Source: Cupriavidus malaysiensis (GTDB lineage Bacteria > Pseudomonadota > Gammaproteobacteria > Burkholderiales > Burkholderiaceae). Taken from it: DNA of 64,000 nucleotides. Of the stretch, positions 18,397 to 27,113 are shown piece by piece (position 1 is the first letter of the stretch; every line of letters begins with the position of its first letter). A program made the translations under genes and the position numbers. The notes under the pieces are model-generated. The model saw only the letters and a program-made list of their open reading frames with translations. It did no database searches and was not told where the DNA came from. The stretch is from contig NZ_CP017754.1 in NCBI RefSeq assembly GCF_001854325.1, positions 558,001 to 622,000 on the forward strand, read 5' to 3'.

Positions 18397-19341
18397 TCAG
18401 GGCGCCCGGAAGCCAGGCTCGCCCGGGCCCGGCGCCGGTGCCGGTGCGCCGAACAGCACGCTGCCCGGGCTGTCGTTGAACTGGCTGGCGGCGCGATCGA
18501 TGCTGCGCACCGCCTGGCGCGCGTCGCGCGCCAGGCCGCCGACCTGCGGCAGCGTGTTCTGCGAGACGTCGCCGGCGGCGGACTGCAGCGATTCGCTGAC
18601 CGCCTGCACATCGTGCCCGACCTTGTCGACCGTGCGCAGCAGCTGGCCGTTGGGGCTGGCGAGCTGCTCGGCCAGGTGGCGGGTCGCCGCCAGGGTGGCG
18701 TTGAGGTTCTCCGCCACCTGCGGCAGTTGCTGCGCGGCGGGCTCCATGGTGCGGGCCAGGTGCGAGTAACTCTCGGCGGCGCTGTGCACCGAGCGGATCG
18801 CATCCATCAGTTCGCGGCGGTTGTCGGCCTGGAACATGCTGTTGACCGAGCCCATCACGGAGTCGAGCTGGCTCAGCAGCGAGTCGCCGCGCCGCTCCAG
18901 CTCCTCGAAGAAGCCGGGCCGCATGGGGATGCGCGCCACCGCCTTGGCCGAGGTGGCCAGGCGTCCGGCCTGCGTGCCGGCGCCGGTGCGCGCGGCGGTG
19001 TCGTCCAGTTGCACGTAGGCGACGCCGGTCACGCCCTGCAGCCCCAGCGTGGCGTAGGTCGTGCCGGTGATCGGCGTGTCGTGGTCGACACTGATGCGCA
19101 CGATGATCTGGCCCGACACTTCGGGATCGAACTTGATCGACACCACCTTGCCCACGTCCAGGCCGCGGTACTTGACGTCGGCCTGCGGGCCGAGGCCGTT
19201 GACGGTCGAGCGCGTGACCAGGTCGTACGGCACGCGCACGGTGTGGTCGCTGCTGAACCAGAAGATGGCGAACACCACCAGGATGGCCAGGCCCAGCGTG
19301 AAAACGCCGGCCAGGAAGGCATTCGACTTGTTTTCCATCAT
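18397..19341 (-). CDS. MCE-domain substrate-binding protein (MlaD-like)
   Basis: A 314-residue membrane-anchored periplasmic protein. A single N-terminal transmembrane helix (residues 9-29) is followed by one MCE domain (about 38-115: VKYRGLDVGKVVSIKFD, GLQGVTGVAYVQL) and a long helical region with heptad-like spacing (about 140-295), as in Mla/Pqi/Yeb-type lipid carriers. It should form the periplasmic hexamer that passes lipids between the permease and the lipoprotein partner. Its start overlaps the ATPase stop by 4 bp. Confidence 0.9.
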   Translation of the reverse strand: MMENKSNAFLAGVFTLGLAILVVFAIFWFSSDHTVRVPYDLVTRSTVNGLGPQADVKYRGLDVGKVVSIKFDPEVSGQIIVRISVDHDTPITGTTYATLGLQGVTGVAYVQLDDTAARTGAGTQAGRLATSAKAVARIPMRPGFFEELERRGDSLLSQLDSVMGSVNSMFQADNRRELMDAIRSVHSAAESYSHLARTMEPAAQQLPQVAENLNATLAATRHLAEQLASPNGQLLRTVDKVGHDVQAVSESLQSAAGDVSQNTLPQVGGLARDARQAVRSIDRAASQFNDSPGSVLFGAPAPAPGPGEPGFRAP

Positions 19342-20189
19342 GCTTCTCCAGAGGGCGCGTGGGGCGGCGGCAGGGCCGTCAGGGCGCGCCGGGCCCGTTC
19401 ACCGAGGAAGTACTCGCGGATGAACGGGTGGTCGATGTGCAGCAGCTCCGGGATCGGTGCGGCCGCCAGCACCTTGCGGTCGGCCAGCACGGCCACGCGG
19501 TCCGACAGCGCCACCAGCGTGTCGAGGTCGTGCGTGACCATCACCACGGTCAGGCCGAGCTCCTCGCGCAGCTCGCGGATCAGTGCCACGTAGTCGTCGG
19601 CGCCCATCGGGTCCAGTCCGGCGGTGGGCTCGTCGAGGAAGACCAGCTCCGGCTCCAGCGCGAGCGCGCGCGCCAGCGCCACGCGCTTGACCATGCCGCC
19701 GGACAGGTCGGCCGGCATCTTGTCCGCATCGCGCGCCGACAGTCCGACCAGCTGCAGCTTGAGCAGTGCCGACTGGCAGATCAGATTGTCGGGCAGGGTG
19801 CGAAGTTCACGCAGCGGCAGCGCGATATTGTCGATCACCGACAGTGCGGAGAACAGCGCGCCGCGCTGGAACTGCAGGCCCCAGCGGTTGCGCAGCGCCT
19901 GCATGCGCGCCGGCGGCAAGGTCATCACGTCCTCGCCGAACACGCGGATGGTGCCCGAGGTCGGGCGCTCCAGGCCGACGATCTGGCGCAGCAGCACGGT
20001 CTTGCCGGTGCCGGAGCCGCCGACGATGGACAGCAGCTCGCCGCGGTAGACCTCCAGCTCGAGCCCGTCGTGCACGACGTGGTCGCCGAAGCGCTTGACC
20101 AGCTTGTGTACCTCGATGATGGCCTGGCGCCGGGCGGGCGCCGCGCCGGTGCCCGGGACCAGGCCGGCCGGGGCGGGGGCGGTGCTCAT
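19338..20189 (-). CDS. Mce/Mla-type ABC transporter ATP-binding protein
   Basis: A 283-residue ATPase. Walker A GGSGTGKT is at 57-64, the signature DLSGGMVKRVALARAL at about 160, Walker B LVFLDEPTAGLDP at about 183, and a switch His in VTHD. The MVKR variation after the signature is typical of MlaF-type ATPases, which lack the common QRV sequence. It drives lipid movement together with the permease encoded immediately upstream (4-bp overlap). Confidence 0.92.
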   Translation of the reverse strand: MSTAPAPAGLVPGTGAAPARRQAIIEVHKLVKRFGDHVVHDGLELEVYRGELLSIVGGSGTGKTVLLRQIVGLERPTSGTIRVFGEDVMTLPPARMQALRNRWGLQFQRGALFSALSVIDNIALPLRELRTLPDNLICQSALLKLQLVGLSARDADKMPADLSGGMVKRVALARALALEPELVFLDEPTAGLDPMGADDYVALIRELREELGLTVVMVTHDLDTLVALSDRVAVLADRKVLAAAPIPELLHIDHPFIREYFLGERARRALTALPPPHAPSGEA

Positions 20190-21331
20190 AGGCCGATGTC
20201 CTTGAACAGGATGGCGAGGACGGCGTCGGCCAGGATCACGGCCGTGATCGACGTCACCACCGAGGCCGTGGTGCCGGTGCCCAGGCTGGTCGTATTGGGT
20301 TTGATGCGCAGGCCGAAATGGCAGGCGACCAGGGCGATCAGCATGCCGAACACCACGCCTTTGCCGAGGCCGAACCAGAGATTGGCCACCGGTACCGCGT
20401 CGGGCAGCGTGCGCAGGAAGAAGGCGGCGCTGATGCCTAGCTGGGAGTGTGCCGCCAGCATGCCGCCGGCCAGCGCCATCAGGTCGGTCCAGGCCACCAG
20501 CAGCGGCATCGAGACCGCCAGCGCCAGCACGCGCGGCATGATCAGCCGGAAGCCGTGCGAGATGCCCATCACGCGCATGGCGTCGAGTTCCTCGGTCACC
20601 CGCATCACGCCGATCTGCGCCGTGATGGCCGAGCCCGAGCGGCCGGCGATCAGGATGGCGGCCAGCACCGGGCCGAGCTCGCGGATCACCGCCATGCCGA
20701 GGATGTTGACGATGAACAGGCTGGCGCCGAAGGTGCGCAACTGGTTGGCCGACAGGTAGGACAGCACGATGCCGATCAGGAAGCCCACCAGCGCGGTGAT
20801 GCCCAGTGCCTTGTAGCCGATGCTGTAGATATTGGCCGAGATCTCGCGCCAGGGGCCGAGGTGCGGCGCGCGCGCGAAGCGCAGCAGGTCAAAGGTGAAC
20901 TGGCCCACCATGGTGACGCCGCTGACCAGCTGGGCCAGCAGCGACAGCGTCGAGCCGCCCAGCAGCGTGACCGGGTTGAAGCGCTCCACCACGTGCTTCT
21001 TCCAGCCATCGGGGCGCAGCGACATGATGCGGCCGAACACGCGCCGCTGTTCGGCGCTGACCTCGATGCCGAGCGGCAGCTTGCCGTCCCAGGCCTGCCA
21101 CATCAGCTGGGCGCCGATATGATCGAGGCGGCCGACGCCGGCCAGCGACCAGCGCGTGGCGCCGTGCGCGCCGGCGCCGTCGAGGCCGCGCATGGCTTCG
21201 CGCAGTTCGCCGGCGCGTCCGCATTCGGCCAGCGCGAGCGCCGTCCAGTCGCCGCGCAGTTCCACGCTGGCGGCGCCATCCTGTCGCGTGATGTGGAGGG
21301 CAGGCGTGATCAGACTGTCCAAGGCAGGCAT
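20186..21331 (-). CDS. STAS-MlaE fusion permease of the Mce transport system
   Basis: A 381-residue permease with an N-terminal STAS-like domain (about residues 10-110) and a MlaE-type membrane domain (about 125-381). Recognisable MlaE parts are GFLIGIVLSYLSANQLRTFGASLFIVNILGMAVIRELGPVLAAILIAGRSGSAITAQIGVMRVTEELDAMRVMG. In the Mla system the STAS protein (MlaB) is separate; here it is fused, a known alternative. ATG 21331 is chosen because the upstream in-frame extension is Arg-rich with no similarity. It is the first gene of the operon. Confidence 0.9.
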   Translation of the reverse strand: MPALDSLITPALHITRQDGAASVELRGDWTALALAECGRAGELREAMRGLDGAGAHGATRWSLAGVGRLDHIGAQLMWQAWDGKLPLGIEVSAEQRRVFGRIMSLRPDGWKKHVVERFNPVTLLGGSTLSLLAQLVSGVTMVGQFTFDLLRFARAPHLGPWREISANIYSIGYKALGITALVGFLIGIVLSYLSANQLRTFGASLFIVNILGMAVIRELGPVLAAILIAGRSGSAITAQIGVMRVTEELDAMRVMGISHGFRLIMPRVLALAVSMPLLVAWTDLMALAGGMLAAHSQLGISAAFFLRTLPDAVPVANLWFGLGKGVVFGMLIALVACHFGLRIKPNTTSLGTGTTASVVTSITAVILADAVLAILFKDIGL

Positions 21332-21495
21332 GATGTGATGGGACAGTCCCGATTCTAATCCATGCCGCCGGCCAGGCTGCCGCGCTGCAGCAGGGCTACA
21401 ATGCGGGCTGGATGGCACCCGCCAGGCCGCGAGCGGGCGCCGCGTCTGTCCGGTGGACCGTCGCGCCCGTCCGCGGCGCACGCTACCGGACCGCC

Positions 21496-21540
21496 CGACT
21501 GCCCGACTGCCCGACTGCTCGACTGCTCGACCGCCCGACC
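21496..21540 (+). repeat. 8-bp tandem repeat upstream of birA
   Basis: Five to six units of CGACTGCC or CGACTGCT in a row, ending about 30 bp before the birA start. It looks like a simple sequence repeat; changes in unit number would alter the leader length only. Confidence 0.7.
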
Positions 21541-21570
21541 CCCCTGATCTCCCGACCGCACCTCCATCCC

Positions 21571-22476
21571 ATGACAGCCCCCAGCCCGAACGATGCCGCG
21601 CCGCCCGCCAAGACAGCCACCGAGGCCGCCACGCTTGCCGCCTCCGGCGCCTGGCGCATCGATGCCGCCGCCCTGCGCGCCGCGCTCGATGCCGGCGCCG
21701 CGCGCGGCTGGGCCGTGGCGCTGGTCGAGGAGACCGGCTCGACCAACGCCGACCTGACCCAGGCCTGCCGCCAGGCCGCCTGGTCGGATACCGCGATGGT
21801 GCGCCTGGCCTATCGCCAGACCGCGGGTCGCGGCCGCCAGGGACGTCCGTGGCAGGGGCAGGCAGGCATGACTTTCTCGGTGGCGCTGCCCTTGCCGCTG
21901 GCGCCGGCCCGGTTGAGCGGGCTCAGCCTGGGCGTCGGCCTGGCGGTGGCCGAAGCGCTGGCGGACTGCGATGCCGGCCTGGGCGCCGCGGTCGGCCTCA
22001 AGTGGCCGAACGACCTGCAGATCGACGGCCGCAAGCTGGCCGGCATCCTGATCGAATCGGTGCCGTCGGGTCCGCAGCAACTGTGGGCGGTGATCGGCAT
22101 CGGCCTCAACCTGGTGCGCGATGCCGCCATGGAGGCCGCGCTCGGGCGCCAGCTGTCGGGCGTCAGCGAGCGCATGGCGGCCTTCGATCCCGCGCGCGAC
22201 CCGACCCGCCTGCTGGCTGCCATCCTCGGCCGGCTGGCGGAGATGCGCCAGGCCTTCGTCGCCCATGGCTTCGCGCCGCTGGCGCCGCGCTGGTCGGCGC
22301 GCGATGCCTACCGTGACCAGCCGGTGCGCCTGCTGCACGACGGCCGCGTGCTGTGCGAGGGCATCGCGCGCGGTGTCGACGGCGAAGGTCAGCTGCTGCT
22401 GGAGACCGCCACGGGGCTGGAACGCATCAACAGCGGCGAGCTGTCGCTGCGGCCGGCCGGAGGCGCGCAAGGATGA
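21571..22476 (+). CDS. birA: Biotin--[acetyl-CoA-carboxylase] ligase, lacking the DNA-binding domain
   Basis: A 301-residue biotin protein ligase. Catalytic features are TGSTNADL, the adenylate-binding loop [30 protein letters not shown] and GIGLNL, followed by a C-terminal SH3-like domain. The N terminus (about 35 residues) is Ala/Pro-rich with no helix-turn-helix, so it should not act as a bio repressor. The upstream in-frame ATG at 21412 would only add repeat-encoded sequence. Its stop overlaps coaX, so the two are translationally coupled. Confidence 0.93.
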   Translation: MTAPSPNDAAPPAKTATEAATLAASGAWRIDAAALRAALDAGAARGWAVALVEETGSTNADLTQACRQAAWSDTAMVRLAYRQTAGRGRQGRPWQGQAGMTFSVALPLPLAPARLSGLSLGVGLAVAEALADCDAGLGAAVGLKWPNDLQIDGRKLAGILIESVPSGPQQLWAVIGIGLNLVRDAAMEAALGRQLSGVSERMAAFDPARDPTRLLAAILGRLAEMRQAFVAHGFAPLAPRWSARDAYRDQPVRLLHDGRVLCEGIARGVDGEGQLLLETATGLERINSGELSLRPAGGAQG

Positions 22477-23345
22477 GCGTGCGGTCGTCCAACGCCACGG
22501 CGGCCGCGGGCCGGCCGCCGCGCCTGCTGATCGATGTCGGCAACACCCGCCTCAAGTGGGCCTGGAGTGTCGCCGGCGCCGGCACCTTGCCCACGCCCTG
22601 GCAGCAGGACGGCGCGGTCGCGCATGGCGAGACGGCGGCGCTGGCCGAGCTTGCCGGGCGCTGGCGCACGCTGGCAGGCGCCGGGCCGGCGCCGGAGGTA
22701 TGGGCCAGCAATGTGGCCGGCCCGGCCATCGCCGGTGAGGTCGACGCCCTGGTGGATGCGGCTTTCGGGGCCGCGGCGAGTGTGCGCTGGGTGCGCGCCG
22801 AACCCCGCCACGACGGCCTGGTCAACGGCTACCGCGAGCCGGCGCGGCTCGGCGTCGACCGCTGGGTCGGCTGTATCGGTGCGCGCTGCTGGCAGCCCGA
22901 TGGCACGCTGCTGATCGTGACCGCCGGCACCGCCACCACGCTCGACGTGGTCAGCGCCGCGCCGGCCAGCGTCGGCGCGGCGGCGCAGGCGGTGCGCGGG
23001 CGCTTCGAGGGCGGGCTGATCCTGCCGGGGCTGGAACTGATGTTGTCGTCGCTGGCGCGCAATACCGCGCAGCTGCCGGCGCTGGAGGTGAGCGAGGCCG
23101 AGTCGGCGCCGCCCTGGGCCGACAACACGCACGATGCCATCGCGGCGGGTTGCCTGGCCGCGCAGGCCGGCGCGGTCGAACGCACCTGGCGCGTGCTGCA
23201 GGCGCGCGGGCCCACGCGCTGCCTGCTGTCCGGCGGCGCGCGGCACGTGCTGGCGCGCGCGCTGTCGATGCCGTTCGAGATGCACGATAATCTGGTGCTG
23301 CTCGGCCTGCACACGATGGCGGGGCATCGTCCCGCGGCCCGCTGA
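22473..23345 (+). CDS. coaX: Type III pantothenate kinase
   Basis: A 290-residue kinase of the ASKHA fold catalysing the first step of CoA synthesis. The N-terminal phosphate loop [12 protein letters not shown], the substrate segment [24 protein letters not shown] and [11 protein letters not shown], and the C-terminal [10 protein letters not shown] are all present. The ATG overlaps the birA stop (ATGA). Type III kinases use monovalent cations and are not feedback-inhibited by CoA, according to family knowledge. The birA-coaX pair is common in Betaproteobacteria. Confidence 0.95.
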   Translation: MSVRSSNATAAAGRPPRLLIDVGNTRLKWAWSVAGAGTLPTPWQQDGAVAHGETAALAELAGRWRTLAGAGPAPEVWASNVAGPAIAGEVDALVDAAFGAAASVRWVRAEPRHDGLVNGYREPARLGVDRWVGCIGARCWQPDGTLLIVTAGTATTLDVVSAAPASVGAAAQAVRGRFEGGLILPGLELMLSSLARNTAQLPALEVSEAESAPPWADNTHDAIAAGCLAAQAGAVERTWRVLQARGPTRCLLSGGARHVLARALSMPFEMHDNLVLLGLHTMAGHRPAAR

Positions 23346-23393
23346 GGCGCGCCGCGCCTGTCCGTCTTGTTCCACCGGGACCCCGATCGCGCC

Positions 23394-24221
23394 ATGCCCT
23401 TCCGAGGCCTGCTCCCGACGCTGCTGATCCTGCTGTGCCTGCTCAACGCGCTGCTGCTGGCGGCGGCGCTCGGTGCCTTCGGCCGCGAGCCGCTGGCCGG
23501 CCGGCTGGAGAGCCCGCGCGAGCCGCAGCGGCTCGGCCAGCAGGTCCGCGCCGAGCGTTTCCTGCCGGCGGCATCCGAAGCGGTATCCGAAGCGGCATCG
23601 GCCGCGGCCGGCGAACCGGCGAGCGCGCCCGCGACCGCGCCGGCAGGCGCTTCAGGTCCGGTCGCGCCGGCGGCGGCCAACCCGGCTGCCCGGCCGGCCG
23701 CAGCGGCGCCCTTGGCCGCCTCTGCGATCCAGGCGGTGGCCGCACCGGCCCAGCCGCTTGCGGCGGGGCGTCCGCTGCCGTGCGTGGAGATCGGCGGCTT
23801 GAGCGGCGATGCCGCGCGCGAGCTGTCGCAGGCGCTGGCCGGTGCCGGCCGTGTCGAGGCCTTCGAGCGGCAGGAGCAGGTGCGCTGGTGGGTCCACCTG
23901 CCGTCGCAACCGAGCCGCGAGCAGGTGCAGCGCAAGCTGGGCGAACTGCGCCGGCGCAACGTTACCGATGTGTCGGTGGTGGCGGCGGGAACGCCGCAAA
24001 CCTTCACGGTGTCGCTCGGGCTGTTCCGCGAGCGGGAACGCGCCGAGCATTATCTGGAAATCCTGCGTGGCCTCGGCGTACGGACGGCGGTGCTCAGCGA
24101 CACGCCGCACCAGCTGACCCGGCAGTGGCTGCGCGTACGCGACGTGGATGCGGCGCAGCGCACGCGCCTGGAGGCGATCCGGCGCCGTTTCGGCGCCGCC
24201 GACCTGCAGGCCTGCGCCTGA
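23394..24221 (+). CDS. Membrane-anchored SPOR-like protein downstream of coaX
   Basis: A 275-residue protein with one N-terminal transmembrane helix (LLPTLLILLCLLNALLLAAAL), a long Ala/Pro-rich linker (about residues 60-130) and a C-terminal SPOR-like fold (about 185-250: PQTFTVSLGLFRERERAEHYLEILRGLGV). SPOR domains bind denuded glycan strands at division sites. Start ATG 23394 is favoured by the hydrophobic segment that follows. It lies 48 bp behind coaX in the same direction. The exact role is unknown. Confidence 0.75.
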   Translation: MPFRGLLPTLLILLCLLNALLLAAALGAFGREPLAGRLESPREPQRLGQQVRAERFLPAASEAVSEAASAAAGEPASAPATAPAGASGPVAPAAANPAARPAAAAPLAASAIQAVAAPAQPLAAGRPLPCVEIGGLSGDAARELSQALAGAGRVEAFERQEQVRWWVHLPSQPSREQVQRKLGELRRRNVTDVSVVAAGTPQTFTVSLGLFRERERAEHYLEILRGLGVRTAVLSDTPHQLTRQWLRVRDVDAAQRTRLEAIRRRFGAADLQACA

Positions 24222-24243
24222 GCGGGCGGCCCGGCGCGGCGGC

Positions 24244-24738
24244 TTACTGGCCCTGGCGGACCTTGGCCACCAGCTTGGTGGTGGAGCGGTCGTGCAGGAA
24301 GGGGATGGCAACCGCATGGCCGCCCCAGCTGCGTACCAGGCGGGTCTCTTCCAGCGTGTCGATGTCGTAGTCACCGCCCTTGACGTAGACGTCGGGGCGC
24401 ACCAGGCGGATCAGTTCCACCGGCGTACGCTCGCGGAACATCGCCACCAGGTCGACCGAGGCCAGCGCGGCCAGCAGCGCCATGCGGTCGGATTCCTGGT
24501 TGAGCGGCCGGTCGTCGCCCTTGCCCAGCATGCGCACCGAGGCGTCGCTGTTGACGCCCACCACCAGGCTGGCGCCCAGTTCGCGGGCCTGCGCCAGATA
24601 GGTCGCGTGGCCGCGGTGCAGGATGTCGAAGACGCCATTGGTGAACACCAGCGGACGCGGCAGCGCGGCGATGGCCGCGGCCAGTGCCTGGGTGTCATCG
24701 GCGGGGACGAGCTTGGATTCGAAACGGGGTGCGGACAT
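24244..24738 (-). CDS. rfaE2: D-glycero-beta-D-manno-heptose 1-phosphate adenylyltransferase
   Basis: A 164-residue nucleotidyltransferase that makes ADP-heptose for the lipopolysaccharide core. The cytidylyltransferase-type signature VFTNGVFDILHRGH, the GVNSDASVR loop, the PLNQESDR motif and the late PDVYVKGGDYDIDTLEE with LHDRSTTKLV are all present. This is the stand-alone form; the kinase half is a separate gene not seen here. ATG 24738 is preferred to the in-frame ATG at 24780, which would overlap the terminator of the upstream gene. Confidence 0.93.
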   Translation of the reverse strand: MSAPRFESKLVPADDTQALAAAIAALPRPLVFTNGVFDILHRGHATYLAQARELGASLVVGVNSDASVRMLGKGDDRPLNQESDRMALLAALASVDLVAMFRERTPVELIRLVRPDVYVKGGDYDIDTLEETRLVRSWGGHAVAIPFLHDRSTTKLVAKVRQGQ

Positions 24739-24774
24739 GGCGGAAGGCGGGAAGGCGTTGGCCCGGTGGAAGCC

Positions 24775-24808
24775 GGGCAAAACAAAGCCCCATCGCGGGA
24801 TGGGGCTT
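24775..24808 (-). terminator. Rho-independent terminator of the di-iron protein gene
   Basis: A 10-bp stem, AAGCCCCATC (24785-24794) with GATGGGGCTT (24799-24808). Read on the minus strand it ends in CTTTGTTTT, giving the T-rich tail. It follows the stop of the gene ending at 24829. Confidence 0.8.
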
Positions 24809-24828
24809 GTCTGGCTGCCGGCGCGGGC

Positions 24829-25674
24829 TCAGGCCTGCGCGGGCTGCAGGCGCGCGTTCAGTTCCTTGCGGTAGCGGTTCAGGTCCTGCACGCTTTCGAA
24901 GGTGCGCTCCATCAGCAGCGACATATTGTGCAGGATGCGCTCGATCACCTTCTTCTCCCAGCCTTCGTCGAAGCGGATCTGCTCGTCGAGCCAGCGTTCG
25001 AGCCAGTCCGGGTCCGGCAGGCGCGACTGGATGGTGTCGTGCGGGAACAGGGACTTGTTGACGTGCAGGTTGGTCGGGTGCAGCGGCTTTTCTGTGCGGC
25101 GGGCCGAGGCCATCAGCACGCCGATCTTGGCGAAGGCCGAGCGCGCGCTGTCGCCGAACTGCGTCAGGTACTTCTTCATGTAGCGCAGGTAGGCGCCGCC
25201 GTGGCGGGCTTCGTCCTGCGACAGCGTGCGGTAGATATGCTTGATGACCGGTTCGGTGTGCCACTCGGCGGCACGGCGGTACCAGTGGTTCAGGCGGATC
25301 TCGCCGCAGAAGTGCAGCATCAGCGTTTCCAGCGGCGGGGCCGGATCGAACTCGAAGCGCACCGCGTGCAGCTCTTCCTCGGTCGGCACGAGGTCGGGGC
25401 GGAAGCGGCGCAGGTATTCCATCAGTACCAGCGAGTGCTTCTGTTCCTCGAAGAACCAGATGCTCATGAATGCCGAAAAGTCCGAATCGTGCCGGTTGTC
25501 GCGCAGGAACATCTCCGTGGCCGGGAGGGCGGACCACTCCGTGATGGCGTTCATGCGGATGGTCTTGGCCTGGTCTTCGGTCAACAGGCTGGCGTCGAAA
25601 CTATCCCAGGGGATGTCCTTGTCCATGTGCCAACGCACCGATTCAAGCGATTTGAACAGTTCGGGGTAGAGCAT
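24829..25674 (-). CDS. Ferritin-like di-iron protein
   Basis: A 281-residue helical protein with carboxylate-bridged di-iron motifs: an early Glu in MNAITEW, EEQKHS (E76-x2-H80), a second half with FCGEIRLNHWY and DEARHG (D/E-x2-H). This pairing suits the ferritin-like/acyl-ACP desaturase superfamily. No signal peptide is present. ATG 25674 begins a conserved N terminus (MLYPELFKSLESVRW). It stands alone, with its own terminator and an AT-rich upstream region. The substrate is unknown; a role in desaturation or hydroxylation is possible but not shown. Confidence 0.8.
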   Translation of the reverse strand: MLYPELFKSLESVRWHMDKDIPWDSFDASLLTEDQAKTIRMNAITEWSALPATEMFLRDNRHDSDFSAFMSIWFFEEQKHSLVLMEYLRRFRPDLVPTEEELHAVRFEFDPAPPLETLMLHFCGEIRLNHWYRRAAEWHTEPVIKHIYRTLSQDEARHGGAYLRYMKKYLTQFGDSARSAFAKIGVLMASARRTEKPLHPTNLHVNKSLFPHDTIQSRLPDPDWLERWLDEQIRFDEGWEKKVIERILHNMSLLMERTFESVQDLNRYRKELNARLQPAQA

Positions 25675-25863
25675 GTTAAGCCTTTGAAATTACGGGCAGA
25701 TTCTACCAGATGCGAATTATTCTCTATTCCCTTTTTTAGGTGGAAAGCGAGTGAATGCAACCGTTTTGATGGTTTTCTGCGAATTTTCCTGGCAATTGGG
25801 TCGACCCCGCCGCTTGCAGCGGGCAGCAGATGCCCAATCGGCGCCTGCCTTGGCGCTGGTGTC
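25675..25863. other. AT-rich intergenic region upstream of the di-iron protein gene
   Basis: This 189-bp spacer is much richer in A and T than the genes around it. A TAGAAT hexamer on the minus strand (25700-25705) could be a -10 element for the di-iron protein gene; no convincing -35 is seen. Confidence 0.45.
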
Positions 25864-27108
25864 TCAGGCGAGCGCGGGCGCCGGCGGCTCCCGGTCCAGC
25901 TCGGCCTGCGGCCGGTGCGGCGTCGGGATCACGCCATACAGGAAGGCGGCCAGCTCGTCCTCTTGCGCCGCCGCATCACGCTCGCCCAGGGCCAGCAGCG
26001 CCTGAGTGAACTCGGGCTCGAACAGCAGGTAGCTGGCGAAGGCGGCGCCACGCGCCTCGGTGCCGCCGAGCGGTGTCAGCAGCGCACGCACCGTGCGCGG
26101 CAACCGCTCCACATGCTCGGCGGCGATGGCCTCGATCGGTTCGCTCGGCGAGACGGTCATCACTTCCACGGGGCGCCAGCCCTCGCTGTCGCTGGCCAGC
26201 TCCGGCATGCGCGCCAGCAGGCTGTTGATGTGCTGGAGCCGCTCCAGGTCGGCCGACAGGCCGTCGAGGAAGATGCTCGCCAGCGCCTGTCCGCCGACCT
26301 GCGCGAGCGAGGGATAGCCGCCGGCCGGCACGGTGTCGAACCAGCCCGGCCGCTGCCGCGAAGCCGCGCCGATGGCGAGGACGCGCGAGGCGCCCAGGTG
26401 GATGGCCGGCGACAGCGGCGACATCTGCCGCATGGTGCCGTCGCCGAACCACTCGTGGTGCCCTTCCAGCTCCAGCGGCATGGCCGGGAACAGGAAGGGG
26501 ATGGAGGACGAGGCCAGCAGGTGGTCGACGCCGATGCGCGCCTCGACCGCCATGCGCTGGCTGCGCCGCCAGGGATGGATGCGGTGGTGCGACTGGTAGA
26601 AGGTGACGTGGCGGCCGGTGGTATAGGACAGCGCGGTCACGGCGAAGGCCTGCAGCGACCCGGCGTCGAGGCTGGCCTGGACCCGCTCGGTGTCGAACAG
26701 CTCGCCCAGCATGGCGCCCAGTGGCGCGTTGTCGAACAGGGCGCGCGGGGCGCGCTGCACGGCCCAGCCCAGCGCCAGCGCGGACAGCCAGCGGGCGCCC
26801 GACACGCCCACGCGCAGCACGTCGGTGCGGTAGACGTCATCGGCATGGATGCCATGCCACAGGGCGGCCAGCCGTTCGGCGGCCGCCTGGAAGTCGTGGG
26901 CATGGATGGCGAGCCCGGCACCGTTGATGGCGCCTGCCGAGGTGCCGCAGATGATCTCGAAAGGAATGCGCACATGGTCGAGCCCGTGGCGCCGGGCGAT
27001 GCGCGCCAGTCCCCGCAGCACGCCGGCCTGGTAGGCGGCGCGCGCGCCGCCGCCCATCATCACCAGGGCCGTGAGGCGCGGCGCACCGTTGCGGCGGGGG
27101 CTGGCCAT
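25864..27108 (-). CDS. Patatin-like phospholipase next to phaM
   Basis: A 414-residue patatin-family lipid hydrolase. The oxyanion loop MGGGARAAYQAGVL is at about 18-31, the nucleophile elbow GTSAG with Ser57, and the second dyad residue in DG at 223-224 (EWFGDGTMRQMSP). No signal peptide is seen, so it is likely cytoplasmic. The start (27108) is only 5 bp from the phaM stop, so it is probably co-transcribed with that granule protein. Whether it acts on phospholipids, acylated granule material or something else cannot be told. Confidence 0.88.
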   Translation of the reverse strand: MASPRRNGAPRLTALVMMGGGARAAYQAGVLRGLARIARRHGLDHVRIPFEIICGTSAGAINGAGLAIHAHDFQAAAERLAALWHGIHADDVYRTDVLRVGVSGARWLSALALGWAVQRAPRALFDNAPLGAMLGELFDTERVQASLDAGSLQAFAVTALSYTTGRHVTFYQSHHRIHPWRRSQRMAVEARIGVDHLLASSSIPFLFPAMPLELEGHHEWFGDGTMRQMSPLSPAIHLGASRVLAIGAASRQRPGWFDTVPAGGYPSLAQVGGQALASIFLDGLSADLERLQHINSLLARMPELASDSEGWRPVEVMTVSPSEPIEAIAAEHVERLPRTVRALLTPLGGTEARGAAFASYLLFEPEFTQALLALGERDAAAQEDELAAFLYGVIPTPHRPQAELDREPPAPALA

Positions 27109-27113
27109 GCGTG

